A stretch of DNA of 64,000 bases from Pseudomonas sp. GV071 (GTDB lineage Bacteria; Pseudomonadota; Gammaproteobacteria; Pseudomonadales; Pseudomonadaceae). The DNA is taken from contig NZ_QAOJ01000014.1 in the NCBI RefSeq assembly GCF_003050835.1, forward strand, positions 1-64,000, read 5' to 3'. Shown here one piece after another: positions 18,744 through 26,223 of the stretch. The position numbers and the translations under genes are program-made. The notes beneath the pieces were generated by a model. That model made no database searches. It was not told the origin of the DNA and worked only from the letters and a program-made list of their open reading frames with translations. The first letter of the stretch is position 1, and each line of letters begins with the position of its first letter.

Positions 18744-18852
18744 ATCGCGGCTAAAGCCCCTCCCACAAGAGCGCTTGCCCCTGTGTGTGAATCGAGGGCC
18801 CCCTCTACCACATGGAAATGCAGTCCCTTGTGGGAGGGGCTTCAGCCGCGAT
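18744..18852. repeat. REP doublet after the pilus operon
   Basis: ATCGCGGCTAAAGCCCCTCC at 18744 onward and CTTGTGGGAGGGGCTTCAGC at 18827 onward form an imperfect inverted pair with arms of about 26 bases and a 57-base spacer. Same family as 2705-2772. It ends about 55 bases before the HAD phosphatase start and may carry the 3' end of the pilus transcript. Confidence 0.85.
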
Positions 18853-18908
18853 GTTTTTGACGTCTCGCCCGTATACTCCAGGGCTTTCTATGTCGCTGGA
18901 GTTAACCG

Positions 18909-19502
18909 ATGAGCCTGGCCCCGATCCGTCACTGGGTGTTCGACATGGACGGCACCCTGACCATCGCCGTGCATGACTTTGCCGCCATTCGCCGGCACCT
19001 GGAAATTCCTGCCGAAGACGACATCCTCCACCACCTCGCCGCACTGCCGGCCGACGTGGCCGCCGCCAAACATGCCTGGCTGATGGAGCACGAGCGCGAA
19101 TTGGCCCTGAATGCGCAGCCGGCGCCAGGCGCTATCGAGCTGGTGCGTGAGCTGCACGAACGTGGGCATCAGCTCGGCATCCTCACCCGCAACGCCCACT
19201 CGCTGGCGCTCCTGACTCTGGAGGCCATCGGCCTGGGTGATTGTTTTGCCACGGTGGATATTCTCGGCCGCGACGAAGCACCGCCCAAACCCCATCCGGG
19301 TGGTTTGCTGCATCTGGCTGAGCAATGGCAGGTGGCGCCGAGCGAGATGGTGATGGTCGGCGACTACCGCTTCGACCTCGACAGCGGGCGCGCGGCGGGC
19401 ACCCATACGGTGCTGGTGAATGTGCCGGAGAATCTGTGGCCGGAGTTGGCCGATTGGTATGCCGAGGATTGCGAGGCGTTGTTGCGGTTGAGCCGAGAGT
19501 AA
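18909..19502 (+). CDS. HAD-superfamily hydrolase, subfamily IA
   Basis: A 197-residue soluble phosphatase-like protein. Motif I is FDMDGTL at residues 11-17 with both nucleophile Asp residues, motif II the Thr in GILTRNA near residue 97, motif III the Lys in EAPPKPHPGG near 120, and motif IV GDYRFDLDSGRAAG near 145. The cap is the small helical type of phosphoglycolate phosphatase relatives. Product specificity is not evident. It is a single gene between two repeat clusters. Confidence 0.9.
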   Translation: MSLAPIRHWVFDMDGTLTIAVHDFAAIRRHLEIPAEDDILHHLAALPADVAAAKHAWLMEHERELALNAQPAPGAIELVRELHERGHQLGILTRNAHSLALLTLEAIGLGDCFATVDILGRDEAPPKPHPGGLLHLAEQWQVAPSEMVMVGDYRFDLDSGRAAGTHTVLVNVPENLWPELADWYAEDCEALLRLSRE

Positions 19503-19540
19503 CGGGGTAACCGGCCTAACACTGCCATCCCACCATACCT

Positions 19541-19638
19541 CGTCATCCCAGCGAAGGCTGGGACCCAGAATGTTGGATGGGACTCGGTCTCGCGTTCCAC
19601 TTCAAGAGTCTGGATCCCAGCCTGCGCTGGGATGACGG
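19541..19638. repeat. Palindromic repeat, CGTCATCCCAGCG type, copy 1
   Basis: CGTCATCCCAGCGAAGGCTG at the left and CCTGCGCTGGGATGACG at the right are inverted, each arm itself a small hairpin around CCCAGC/GCTGGG. A second copy is at 30897-30987. It lies between the convergent HAD phosphatase and ureC genes and could terminate both. Confidence 0.85.
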
Positions 19639-19659
19639 TGGGAGGGCTAGCGGCCTGGT

Positions 19660-21360
19660 TCAGAACAAAAAATACCGCTGCGCCATCGGCAACACTTCCG
19701 CCGGTTCACACCACAGCAATTGCCCATCGGCTTTCACCTGATAGGTCTGCGGGTCTACATCAATCTGCGGGGTGTAGTCGTTGTGGATCAGGTCGCTTTT
19801 CTGCACGGTGCGGCAACCCTTCACCACACCAATCAGCTTCTTCAAGCCCAACTGCTCGGGCACGCCGAGGTCCATCGCCGCCTGGCTGATGAAGGTCAGG
19901 CTGGTGGCGTGCAGCATGCCGCCGTAGCTGCCGAACATCGGGCGGTAGTGCACCGGCTGTGGCGTCGGGATCGAGGCGTTGGCATCGCCCATCAGGCTGG
20001 CGGCAATCGCCCCGCCCTTGAGGATCAGGGTCGGTTTGACTCCGAAAAACGCCGGGCGCCAGAGCACCAGGTCGGCGAACTTGCCTACTTCGATCGAGCC
20101 CACTTCATGGCTGATACCGTGGGTGATCGCCGGGTTGATGGTGTACTTGGCGATGTAGCGTTTAACCCGGAAGTTGTCGTTGCCAGCACCATCGCCGGGC
20201 AGCGCACCGCGTTGTTTTTTCATCTTGTCGGCAGTCTGCCAGCAGCGGGTGATCACTTCGCCAACGCGGCCCATGGCCTGGCTGTCGGAACTGATCATCG
20301 AGAACGCGCCCAGATCATGCAGGATGTCTTCGGCTGCAATGGTCTCGCGGCGGATGCGGCTTTCGGCGAAGGCCACGTCTTCGGCAATGCTCGGGTCCAG
20401 GTGGTGGCAGACCATCAACATGTCCAGGTGTTCATCGATGGTGTTGCGGGTGAACGGCCGGGTCGGGTTGGTTGAGCTGGGCAGCACGTTGGGCAGGCTG
20501 CAGGCCTTGATGATGTCCGGCGCGTGACCGCCACCGGCACCTTCGGTGTGGTAGGTGTGAATGGTGCGGCCCTTGAACGCGCCGAGGGTGGTTTCGACGA
20601 AACCCGACTCGTTAAGGGTGTCGGTGTGAATCGCCACCTGCACGTCGTACTGGTCGGCCACGCTCAGGCAGTTGTCGATGGCAGCCGGGGTGGTGCCCCA
20701 GTCTTCATGCAACTTCAAGCCGATGGCGCCGGCTTTCACTTGTTCGATCAAAGGCTCCGGCAGGCTGACGTTGCCCTTGCCGGTAAAACCGATGTTCATC
20801 GGGAAGGCGTCGGCGGCCTGGAGCATGCGCGCCATATGCCAGGGCCCTGGCGTCACGGTGGTGGCGTAGGTGCCGGTGGCCGGTCCGGTGCCGCCACCAA
20901 TCATGGTGGTGGTGCCGCTCATCAAGGCTTCTTCGATCTGCTGTGGGCAGATGAAATGGATGTGGGTGTCAATGCCGCCTGCGGTGAGGATCATGCCTTC
21001 ACCGGCGATCACTTCGGTGGCACCGCCGATAGCAATGGTCACCTCCGGTTGGATGTCCGGGTTACCGGCTTTGCCGATGGCCGCGATGCGTCCGCCCTTG
21101 AGGCCGACGTCGGCTTTTACGATGCCCCAGTGGTCGATGATCAGCGCGTTGGTGATCACCGTGTCGACCACATCGGCCGCGCACAGTTGGCTCTGGCCCA
21201 TGCCATCGCGAATCACCTTGCCGCCGCCGAATTTCACTTCATCGCCGTAGACGGTGAAGTCTTTCTCCACCTCGATCCACAGTTCGGTATCGGCCAGGCG
21301 CACCTTGTCGCCAACGGTGGGGCCGAACATGTCGGCGTAGGCTTGTCTGCTGATTTTCAT
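19660..21360 (-). CDS. ureC: Urease subunit alpha
   Basis: The catalytic subunit of nickel urease, 566 residues, normal length; it hydrolyses urea to ammonia and carbamate in the cytoplasm. Nickel ligands are in GGIDTHIHFICP near residue 133, the carbamylated Lys in GLKLHEDWG near 217, His residues in HTDTLNESG and HTYHTEGAGGGHAPD near 246-275, and the flap Cys/His region in MVCHHLDP near 320. The N-terminus KISRQAYADMFGPTVGDKV is typical. It is the last urease gene on this transcript; ureE, ureF and ureG are not found downstream, where a repeat and a convergent gene occur. Confidence 0.98.
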   Translation of the reverse strand: MKISRQAYADMFGPTVGDKVRLADTELWIEVEKDFTVYGDEVKFGGGKVIRDGMGQSQLCAADVVDTVITNALIIDHWGIVKADVGLKGGRIAAIGKAGNPDIQPEVTIAIGGATEVIAGEGMILTAGGIDTHIHFICPQQIEEALMSGTTTMIGGGTGPATGTYATTVTPGPWHMARMLQAADAFPMNIGFTGKGNVSLPEPLIEQVKAGAIGLKLHEDWGTTPAAIDNCLSVADQYDVQVAIHTDTLNESGFVETTLGAFKGRTIHTYHTEGAGGGHAPDIIKACSLPNVLPSSTNPTRPFTRNTIDEHLDMLMVCHHLDPSIAEDVAFAESRIRRETIAAEDILHDLGAFSMISSDSQAMGRVGEVITRCWQTADKMKKQRGALPGDGAGNDNFRVKRYIAKYTINPAITHGISHEVGSIEVGKFADLVLWRPAFFGVKPTLILKGGAIAASLMGDANASIPTPQPVHYRPMFGSYGGMLHATSLTFISQAAMDLGVPEQLGLKKLIGVVKGCRTVQKSDLIHNDYTPQIDVDPQTYQVKADGQLLWCEPAEVLPMAQRYFLF

Positions 21361-21394
21361 AATCGGTTTCCCAGAAGTGCTTCTGTGTAAACGT

Positions 21395-21481
21395 CAGCCC
21401 TCTCCCCCAGCCCCTCTCCCGCGCGCGGGAGAGGGGAGTCTGCTCCCTCTGCCCGCTTGCGGGAGAGGGCTGGGGAGAGGG
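21395..21481. repeat. C/G-rich palindrome between ureB and ureC
   Basis: An outer stem of CCCTCTCCCC-AGCCC and GGGCTGGGGAGAGGG encloses an inner hairpin CCCCTCTCCCGCGCGCGGGA. A related block is at 33921-34040. It fills most of the 123 bases between ureB and ureC inside the operon and could alter the amount of UreC made relative to the upstream subunits. Confidence 0.85.
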
Positions 21482-21483
21482 TT

Positions 21484-21789
21484 TTAAAGATCGCCCATCA
21501 CCCGCCCGGCAAAGCCGAACACCCGGCGCCCGCCCGCCAACTCCACCAGCTCTACATCCCGCGACTGCCCGGGCTCGAAGCGCACCGCCGTGCCGGCCGG
21601 AATATTCAGGCGCATGCCACGGGCCACTGCACGGTCGAAGGTGAGGGCGTCATTGGTTTCGAAAAAGTGGAAATGCGAGCCCACCTGAATCGGCCGGTCG
21701 CCGCTGTTGGCAACGTTCACCGTGGCGGTGCGCCGGCCGACGTTGAGTTCGATCTCGCCAGGCTGAATCTGGTATTCACCGGGAATCAT
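21484..21789 (-). CDS. ureB: Urease subunit beta
   Basis: Small structural subunit of urease, 101 residues, which packs on the alpha subunit. It has the full-length family signature MIPGEYQIQPGEIELN at the start and GSHFHFFETND near residue 38 followed by LNIPAGTAVRFEPG. Its ATG overlaps the stop of the acetyltransferase gene by four bases (ATGA). The next gene, ureC, starts after a 123-base gap with a palindrome. Confidence 0.97.
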   Translation of the reverse strand: MIPGEYQIQPGEIELNVGRRTATVNVANSGDRPIQVGSHFHFFETNDALTFDRAVARGMRLNIPAGTAVRFEPGQSRDVELVELAGGRRVFGFAGRVMGDL

Positions 21790-22298
21790 GGCGCGCTCCT
21801 TTCAGGGGTCAGGATCAGTTGCATAAAAGTCAGGTCCAGCCAACGGCCGAACTTGCGGCCCACTTGGGGCATCTGCCCGGTGGTGATAAAACCCAGGCGC
21901 TCGTGCAGGCGAATCGAGGCGGCGTTGCCGCTTTCGATAGCCGCCACCATCACGTGTTTGCCGCCCGCTTTGCAGCGCGCCATCAGCGCCTGCATCAGCA
22001 GCGGGCCGACGCCCTTGCCGCGTTGATCGCTGCGCACATACACCGAGTGTTCGACGGTGTTGCAGAAGCCATCGAACGGGCGCCAGTCGCCATAGGAGGC
22101 GTAACCCACCACTGCATCGGCTTCATCCACGGCCACCAGAATCGGGTAACCCTGCTGCGCGCGGGCAGCAAACCAGGCCTCACGGTTGGCCAGGTCGACC
22201 ACGCCGTCCATCCAGATGGCGGTGGTGTTGAGGACCGCGTCATTGAAGATGTCGCGGATGGCGGGCAGGTCGGCCGAGACGGCGTCGCGAATAATCAT
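21786..22298 (-). CDS. GNAT acetyltransferase inside the urease operon (phosphinothricin/methionine sulfoximine type)
   Basis: A 170-residue acetyltransferase. The start IIRDAVSADLPAIRDIFNDA and the blocks VGYASYGDWRPFDGF, EHSVYVRSDQRGKGVG (acetyl-CoA loop) and NAASIRLHERLGF match the Pat/MddA group, which acetylates methionine sulfoximine, methionine sulfone or phosphinothricin. In P. aeruginosa a homologous gene (PA4866) also sits between ureA and ureB, so the position is conserved. It overlaps ureB by four bases and follows ureA closely. A role tied to urea use is not known; protection of glutamine synthetase from toxic analogues is a fair guess. Confidence 0.9.
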   Translation of the reverse strand: MIIRDAVSADLPAIRDIFNDAVLNTTAIWMDGVVDLANREAWFAARAQQGYPILVAVDEADAVVGYASYGDWRPFDGFCNTVEHSVYVRSDQRGKGVGPLLMQALMARCKAGGKHVMVAAIESGNAASIRLHERLGFITTGQMPQVGRKFGRWLDLTFMQLILTPERSAP

Positions 22299-22316
22299 GG
22301 GCTCTCTTCTTTTTTC

Positions 22317-22619
22317 TCAGGCGATGGGCTGGTGCACGGTGACCAGTTTGGTGCCGTCGGGGAACGTCGCTTCAATCTGAATGTCCGGAATCATCTCCGG
22401 GATGCCGTCCATCACCTGGTCACGGGTGAGCAGGGTGGTGCCGAAATGCATCAGCTCGGCCACGGTGCGACCGTCGCGCGCGCCTTCGAGCAAGGCCGCA
22501 GAAATATAGGCCATGGCCTCCGGATAATTGAGCTTCACCCCGCGCGCCAGACGGCGCTCGGCCACCAGGCCGGCGGTGAAGATCAGCAGCTTGTCTTTCT
22601 CGCGTGGGCTCAGGTCCAT
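22317..22619 (-). CDS. ureA: Urease subunit gamma
   Basis: Small urease subunit of 100 residues. The signature MDLSPREKDKLLIFTAG at the N-terminus and LNYPEAMAYISAALLEGARDG, together with MIPDIQIEATFPDGTKLV near the end, are those of UreA. It is separated from ureD by three bases and from the acetyltransferase gene by 18 bases. Gamma, beta and alpha are separate chains here, as in most bacteria. Confidence 0.98.
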   Translation of the reverse strand: MDLSPREKDKLLIFTAGLVAERRLARGVKLNYPEAMAYISAALLEGARDGRTVAELMHFGTTLLTRDQVMDGIPEMIPDIQIEATFPDGTKLVTVHQPIA

Positions 22620-22622
22620 CGG

Positions 22623-23474
22623 TCAGGTACTCCAGATTCGCGGCGGTACGGCGGCGCGGCCCAACAGGGCCGGACGCAGCAAGCGCCAGAGGTCGATCAG
22701 CCAGGCCCGCGCGTGCAGTGCTTCGACGGCGAGGCAGCGTGCCACCACCAGGCCCGGCAATTGGCTGAGGTCGCCGCGCACCCGGGCATGGGGCCCGGCA
22801 CAGAGTTCGCGGCAGTGTTCGAGTAAGTCGGGGTCGAGATCGCCGGTGATCAACAGGGTGGCGAACACCGGGTTGCCGTCCAGGCCGATGGGCGAGTCGA
22901 GCAGGCCATCGCCACCGACCACCCGTTGGCGTTCATGCCAGAGCAACTGGCCGTCGCGGCGGATATTCAGGTGGGCCTGAAAGTGGCCTTTGTCGAAACG
23001 TTCACCGGCCGCCGGACGGCCGAGGGCGACCATGTCCCAGTACAGCAAACGGGCGTCGCCCTGCAGCTCGATGCAGGTGGTGAGTTCGGCCTGGGCGGCG
23101 GAGTAGACGATGGTTTCCTGCGGCAGCCATTCGAGGGTGGCGCCAGGGGCGACCTGGATATCCAGCTGCTGATACGCCGGCCCGGCCGCGCGGTACCATT
23201 TGGCGGCGCCGGGGCTGGTGAGCTGCGCCCAGGCCTGTTGTTGCACCTGCACGCTGATGTTCAAACGGTCGCCACCGGCAATGCCGCCCGGCGGGTGAAC
23301 GATGATGTGCTGACACACCTCGGGGCCTTCGGCGTACAGGTGCTTTTGCACCCGCAGCGGGCCCTGATGGCGGCGCATCACCGGTCGCGTGCTGTCGCCC
23401 TGGCGGGCATAGGCCAGCTCCAGCTCGGCGTACCAGCTGGGAGTGAACAGGGCAGGGGGGACAGGTGCGTTCAT
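22623..23474 (-). CDS. ureD: Urease accessory protein UreD
   Basis: A 283-residue urease assembly protein that binds the apo-enzyme with UreF and UreG while nickel is inserted. The blocks VQKHLYAEGPEVCQHIIVHP and GGIAGGDRLNISV near residues 42-75, TSPGAAKWYRA near 87 and LEWLPQETIVYS near 115 are family signatures. ATG 23474 is preferred over an adjacent upstream TTG. It is the first gene of ureD-A-GNAT-B-C. The sigma-54 type promoter at 23510-23525 would begin the transcript about 25 bases before this start codon. Confidence 0.96.
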   Translation of the reverse strand: MNAPVPPALFTPSWYAELELAYARQGDSTRPVMRRHQGPLRVQKHLYAEGPEVCQHIIVHPPGGIAGGDRLNISVQVQQQAWAQLTSPGAAKWYRAAGPAYQQLDIQVAPGATLEWLPQETIVYSAAQAELTTCIELQGDARLLYWDMVALGRPAAGERFDKGHFQAHLNIRRDGQLLWHERQRVVGGDGLLDSPIGLDGNPVFATLLITGDLDPDLLEHCRELCAGPHARVRGDLSQLPGLVVARCLAVEALHARAWLIDLWRLLRPALLGRAAVPPRIWST

Positions 23475-23509
23475 CAAGTTCTTAGTGAATTCGGGTTGTC
23501 GCAGGCTAG

Positions 23510-23525
23510 AGCAATAGCCGTGCCT
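23510..23525 (-). promoter_or_regulatory. Sigma-54 (-24/-12) promoter of the urease operon
   Basis: Reading the minus strand, AGGCACGGCTATTGCT fits the TGGCACG-N4-TTGCW consensus, with the invariant GG (23524-23523) and GC (23512-23511) separated by exactly ten bases. The start point would fall near 23499, 25 bases before the ureD ATG. NtrC-like sites lie about 120-150 bases upstream. No experimental evidence is available here. Confidence 0.75.
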
Positions 23526-23625
23526 TTTGCGCCGAAGTAGTGCGATGAAAGGCTGAAGGTGGCTGGTGTGGGGAATTTGTTGGCGTATTGATCAGGATTT
23601 TGGCTCGGCGCTGGAGCTTTTTACC

Positions 23626-23671
23626 TGCTCCTTATTGGTGCGCATATTGTCTGTTGATCCTAAATGGTGCG
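23626..23671. promoter_or_regulatory. Two NtrC-like binding sites upstream of the urease promoter
   Basis: TGCTCCTTATTGGTGCG at 23626-23642 matches the enteric NtrC site TGCACTATTTTGGTGCA at 12 of 17 positions with the full GGTGC half intact. A weaker copy, TGATCCTAAATGGTGCG, is at 23655-23671; centres are 29 bases apart. They lie about 135-165 bases upstream of the predicted urease start point, a normal enhancer distance. Confidence 0.55.
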
Positions 23672-23779
23672 CGCTGCAATCGAGGCTGAAGCCTGGCTCA
23701 ACCGCCCCGCTTAACTGGCTCTCTCGCCGCGCTCTGTCCCCACCCTAGAGTCAGCCCTCCACCACCAGGGGCTCCTGAC

Positions 23780-24490
23780 ATGCTGTTGATTCTGGCCTTT
23801 GCCGCCGGCCTGCTGCGCGGTTACAGCGGCTTTGGTTTTTCCATGGTGCTGGCCTTGGGTTTGCTCACTGTCAGCCCGCCGGCCGTGGCCATTCCGGTGG
23901 TATTGCTGCTGGATCTGGTCTGTAGCGTCAGCCTTTGGCCAGGGGCGCGGAAAACCTTCGATGCCGGTATTGGCCTGCGTCTGCTCGCCGGCATGCTGCT
24001 GGCGGTGCCGGTCGGCGCGCTGGCCCTGGCGCGTTTGCCGGAACAGTGGATGGCGCCGGTGATAGCGCTGTTGTGCCTGTTGGGTGGGCTGCTGGTGCTG
24101 TTCCGTCAGCCGGTAGCGGGCCGGCCGGTGGCGACGGGGTGGGCAATACCGGCGGGTTTTGTCTCCGGTTTGGTGACCGCCATGGCCTCCGCCGGAGGAC
24201 CGCCCGTCGTCGTTTATCTGCTGCGCAGTGGGCTGTCTGCCGTCAGCGTGCGCGGCACCGCGATCGTGTTTTTTGCCGTCAGCGATGTGCTGGCCCTGGC
24301 CAGTTTGTGCTGGTTGCAGGTGCTGAGCCTGGAACACCTGCACCTGGCCGCCAGCCTGCTGGTGCCGGCGCTGCTGGGCAATGTGGCGGGGCAGGTGTTG
24401 TTCCGCCGCAAACCGATGTCGTTGCACCTGCTGATTGGCGGTGTGCTGGTGCTGCTCTCGGCCGCCACGTTGGCCAAGACGCTGATGTAG
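23780..24490 (+). CDS. TauE/SafE family membrane transporter
   Basis: A 236-residue inner-membrane protein with about seven or eight hydrophobic segments in two related halves. The repeated features GLLRGYSGFGFSMVLAL near residue 10 and GLVTAMASAGGPPVVVYLL near 130 are the paired TauE/SafE motifs. Family members are proposed exporters of sulfite, sulfoacetate or other organic anions. It is transcribed divergently from ureD; the 305-base gap holds the urease promoter and NtrC-like sites. A role in nitrogen metabolism would be inference from position only. Confidence 0.88.
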   Translation: MLLILAFAAGLLRGYSGFGFSMVLALGLLTVSPPAVAIPVVLLLDLVCSVSLWPGARKTFDAGIGLRLLAGMLLAVPVGALALARLPEQWMAPVIALLCLLGGLLVLFRQPVAGRPVATGWAIPAGFVSGLVTAMASAGGPPVVVYLLRSGLSAVSVRGTAIVFFAVSDVLALASLCWLQVLSLEHLHLAASLLVPALLGNVAGQVLFRRKPMSLHLLIGGVLVLLSAATLAKTLM

Positions 24491-24511
24491 GTGTCGCCTG
24501 CGCTACATATT

Positions 24512-24525
24512 TTTTGTATACAAAA
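24512..24525. promoter_or_regulatory. 14-bp perfect palindrome, candidate operator
   Basis: TTTTGTATACAAAA is an exact palindrome lying 228 bases before the 8-oxoguanine deaminase start. Its TTGTATACAA core is the operator shape recognised by many GntR-family (FadR subgroup) regulators. No such regulator gene is beside it in the window. Confidence 0.5.
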
Positions 24526-24752
24526 GTTAGTGTTCCTGGTTACATTATTTCCGCGCCTACGACACCGGTAATCGCCGGTGTGTATTGCGTTGGTCTCAAG
24601 CCATGCAACATGCCTTGCTGCTCGAACCCCTGAGCGTCTTCTGCGAACGTCGCTCCACGTCAAACAGGCTCACCAGAGCCCGCGTCCAAGCGACCCACCC
24701 TTCGTAATTTCCACCATTCGCTGAAACCAGACTCCTAGGGGGAGCACCACCC

Positions 24753-26111
24753 ATGCCCAAGACTTTATTGGTCAAAAACGCAGAACTGTTAGTAACGATG
24801 GATGGCGAGCGCCGCGAGATTCGTCGCGGTGGTCTGTACATCGAAGACAACGTGATCAAGCAGGTCGGTCCCAGCGACACCCTGCCGCAAACCGCCGACG
24901 TGGTGCTGGACATGACCGGCAAGGTGGTCATTCCCGGCCTGGTCAACACCCACCACCACATGTACCAGAGCCTCACCCGCGTGGTGCCGGCGGCCCAGGA
25001 CGGTGAGCTGTTCAACTGGCTGGAAAACCTCTACCCGATCTGGGCGCGGCTGACCCCGGAAATGATCTCGGTGTCGACCCAAACGGCAATGGCCGAGCTG
25101 ATTCTCTCCGGCTGCACCACCTCCAGCGACCACCTGTATATCTACCCCAACGGCTGCAAACTCGACGACAGCATTCACGCTGCCGGCGAGATCGGCATGC
25201 GCTTCCACGCCGCGCGCGGCAGCATGAGCGTCGGCCGCAGCCAGGGCGGCCTGCCGCCGGATTCGGTGGTGGAAAAAGAGAGCGACATTCTCAAAGAATC
25301 CCAACGCCTGATCGAGGACTACCACGACGCCAGCCACGGCTCGATGTTGCGTGTGGTGGTGGCACCGTGCTCGCCGTTTTCAGTGAGCCGCGACCTGATG
25401 CGCGAAGCCGCCGTGCTGGCCCGCCAATACGGCGTATCGATGCACACCCACCTGGCCGAGAACGTCAACGACATCGCCTACAGCCGCGAAAAATTCGGCA
25501 TGACGCCGGCCGAATACGCCGAAGACCTCGGCTGGGTCGGTCATGACGTTTGGCACGCCCACTGTGTGCAACTCGACCAGCACGGCATCGAACTGTTCGC
25601 CCGTACCGGCACCGGCGTTGCCCACTGCCCATGCTCGAACATGCGCCTGGCGTCCGGCATCGCGCCGATCCGCAAGATGCGCGACCACGGCGTGCCGGTC
25701 GGCCTGGGTGTCGACGGTTCGGCCTCCAACGACGGCGCCAGCATGATCGGCGAAGTCCGCCAGGCCCTGCTGTTGCAGCGGGTCGGTTTCGGCCCCGATG
25801 CGATGACCGCGCGCGAGGCCCTGGAGATCGCCACCCTGGGCGGCGCCAAGGTGCTCAACCGTAACGATATCGGTGCCCTGGCGCCCGGCATGATTGCCGA
25901 CTTCGTGGCGTTCGACATGAGCCACGTCAGCTATGCCGGCGCCCACCACGACCCACTGGCGGCGCTGGTGTTCTGCACCCCGACGCAAGTTCATACCAGC
26001 GTGATCAACGGCCGCGTAATCGTCCAGGACGGGCGCATTACCACCGTCGATCTACCGCGGGTGCTGGAGCGTCACAACCAATTGGCCCGCCAACTGGTGA
26101 CCGGCGAGTAA
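24753..26111 (+). CDS. 8-oxoguanine deaminase
   Basis: A 452-residue amidohydrolase that deaminates 8-oxoguanine to uric acid plus ammonia. Metal ligands are in LVNTHHHMYQSL near residue 70, MHTHLAEN near 230, HAHCVQLDQHG near 268 and GLGVDGSASNDGA near 318. The sequence agrees closely with what I know of the P. aeruginosa enzyme PA0142, characterised as an 8-oxoguanine deaminase, rather than with chlorohydrolases of the AtzA/TrzN group. Start follows CTAGGGGGAGCACCACCC. It is followed by a strong hairpin and an NCS2 nucleobase permease, forming a purine salvage pair. Confidence 0.9.
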   Translation: MPKTLLVKNAELLVTMDGERREIRRGGLYIEDNVIKQVGPSDTLPQTADVVLDMTGKVVIPGLVNTHHHMYQSLTRVVPAAQDGELFNWLENLYPIWARLTPEMISVSTQTAMAELILSGCTTSSDHLYIYPNGCKLDDSIHAAGEIGMRFHAARGSMSVGRSQGGLPPDSVVEKESDILKESQRLIEDYHDASHGSMLRVVVAPCSPFSVSRDLMREAAVLARQYGVSMHTHLAENVNDIAYSREKFGMTPAEYAEDLGWVGHDVWHAHCVQLDQHGIELFARTGTGVAHCPCSNMRLASGIAPIRKMRDHGVPVGLGVDGSASNDGASMIGEVRQALLLQRVGFGPDAMTAREALEIATLGGAKVLNRNDIGALAPGMIADFVAFDMSHVSYAGAHHDPLAALVFCTPTQVHTSVINGRVIVQDGRITTVDLPRVLERHNQLARQLVTGE

Positions 26112-26116
26112 CACCG

Positions 26117-26152
26117 CCAGCGGCTGCGCTCAGCCTTACGCGCAGCCGCTGG
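26117..26152 (+). terminator. Strong hairpin between deaminase and permease genes
   Basis: CCAGCGGCTGCGC at 26117-26129 pairs perfectly with GCGCAGCCGCTGG at 26140-26152, with a ten-base loop. No run of T follows, so it is not a standard intrinsic terminator; it may be an mRNA-stabilising or attenuating structure at the 3' end of the deaminase message. Confidence 0.55.
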
Positions 26153-26223
26153 AAACCCCAGGCAACACAGAACTCATCGATTGCTGTTAGACGCATAAAA
26201 ACGACAAAAGCGAGCTACCCAAA

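Noticed and set aside
23690..23730. Sigma-54 promoter reading toward the TauE/SafE gene (TGGCTCAACCGCCCCGC)
   Set aside because: GG to GC spacing is 12, not 10.
24590..24615. Sigma-54 promoter before the 8-oxoguanine deaminase gene (TTGGTCTCAAGCCATGCAA)
   Set aside because: GG to GC spacing is 11 bases and other consensus positions are poor.
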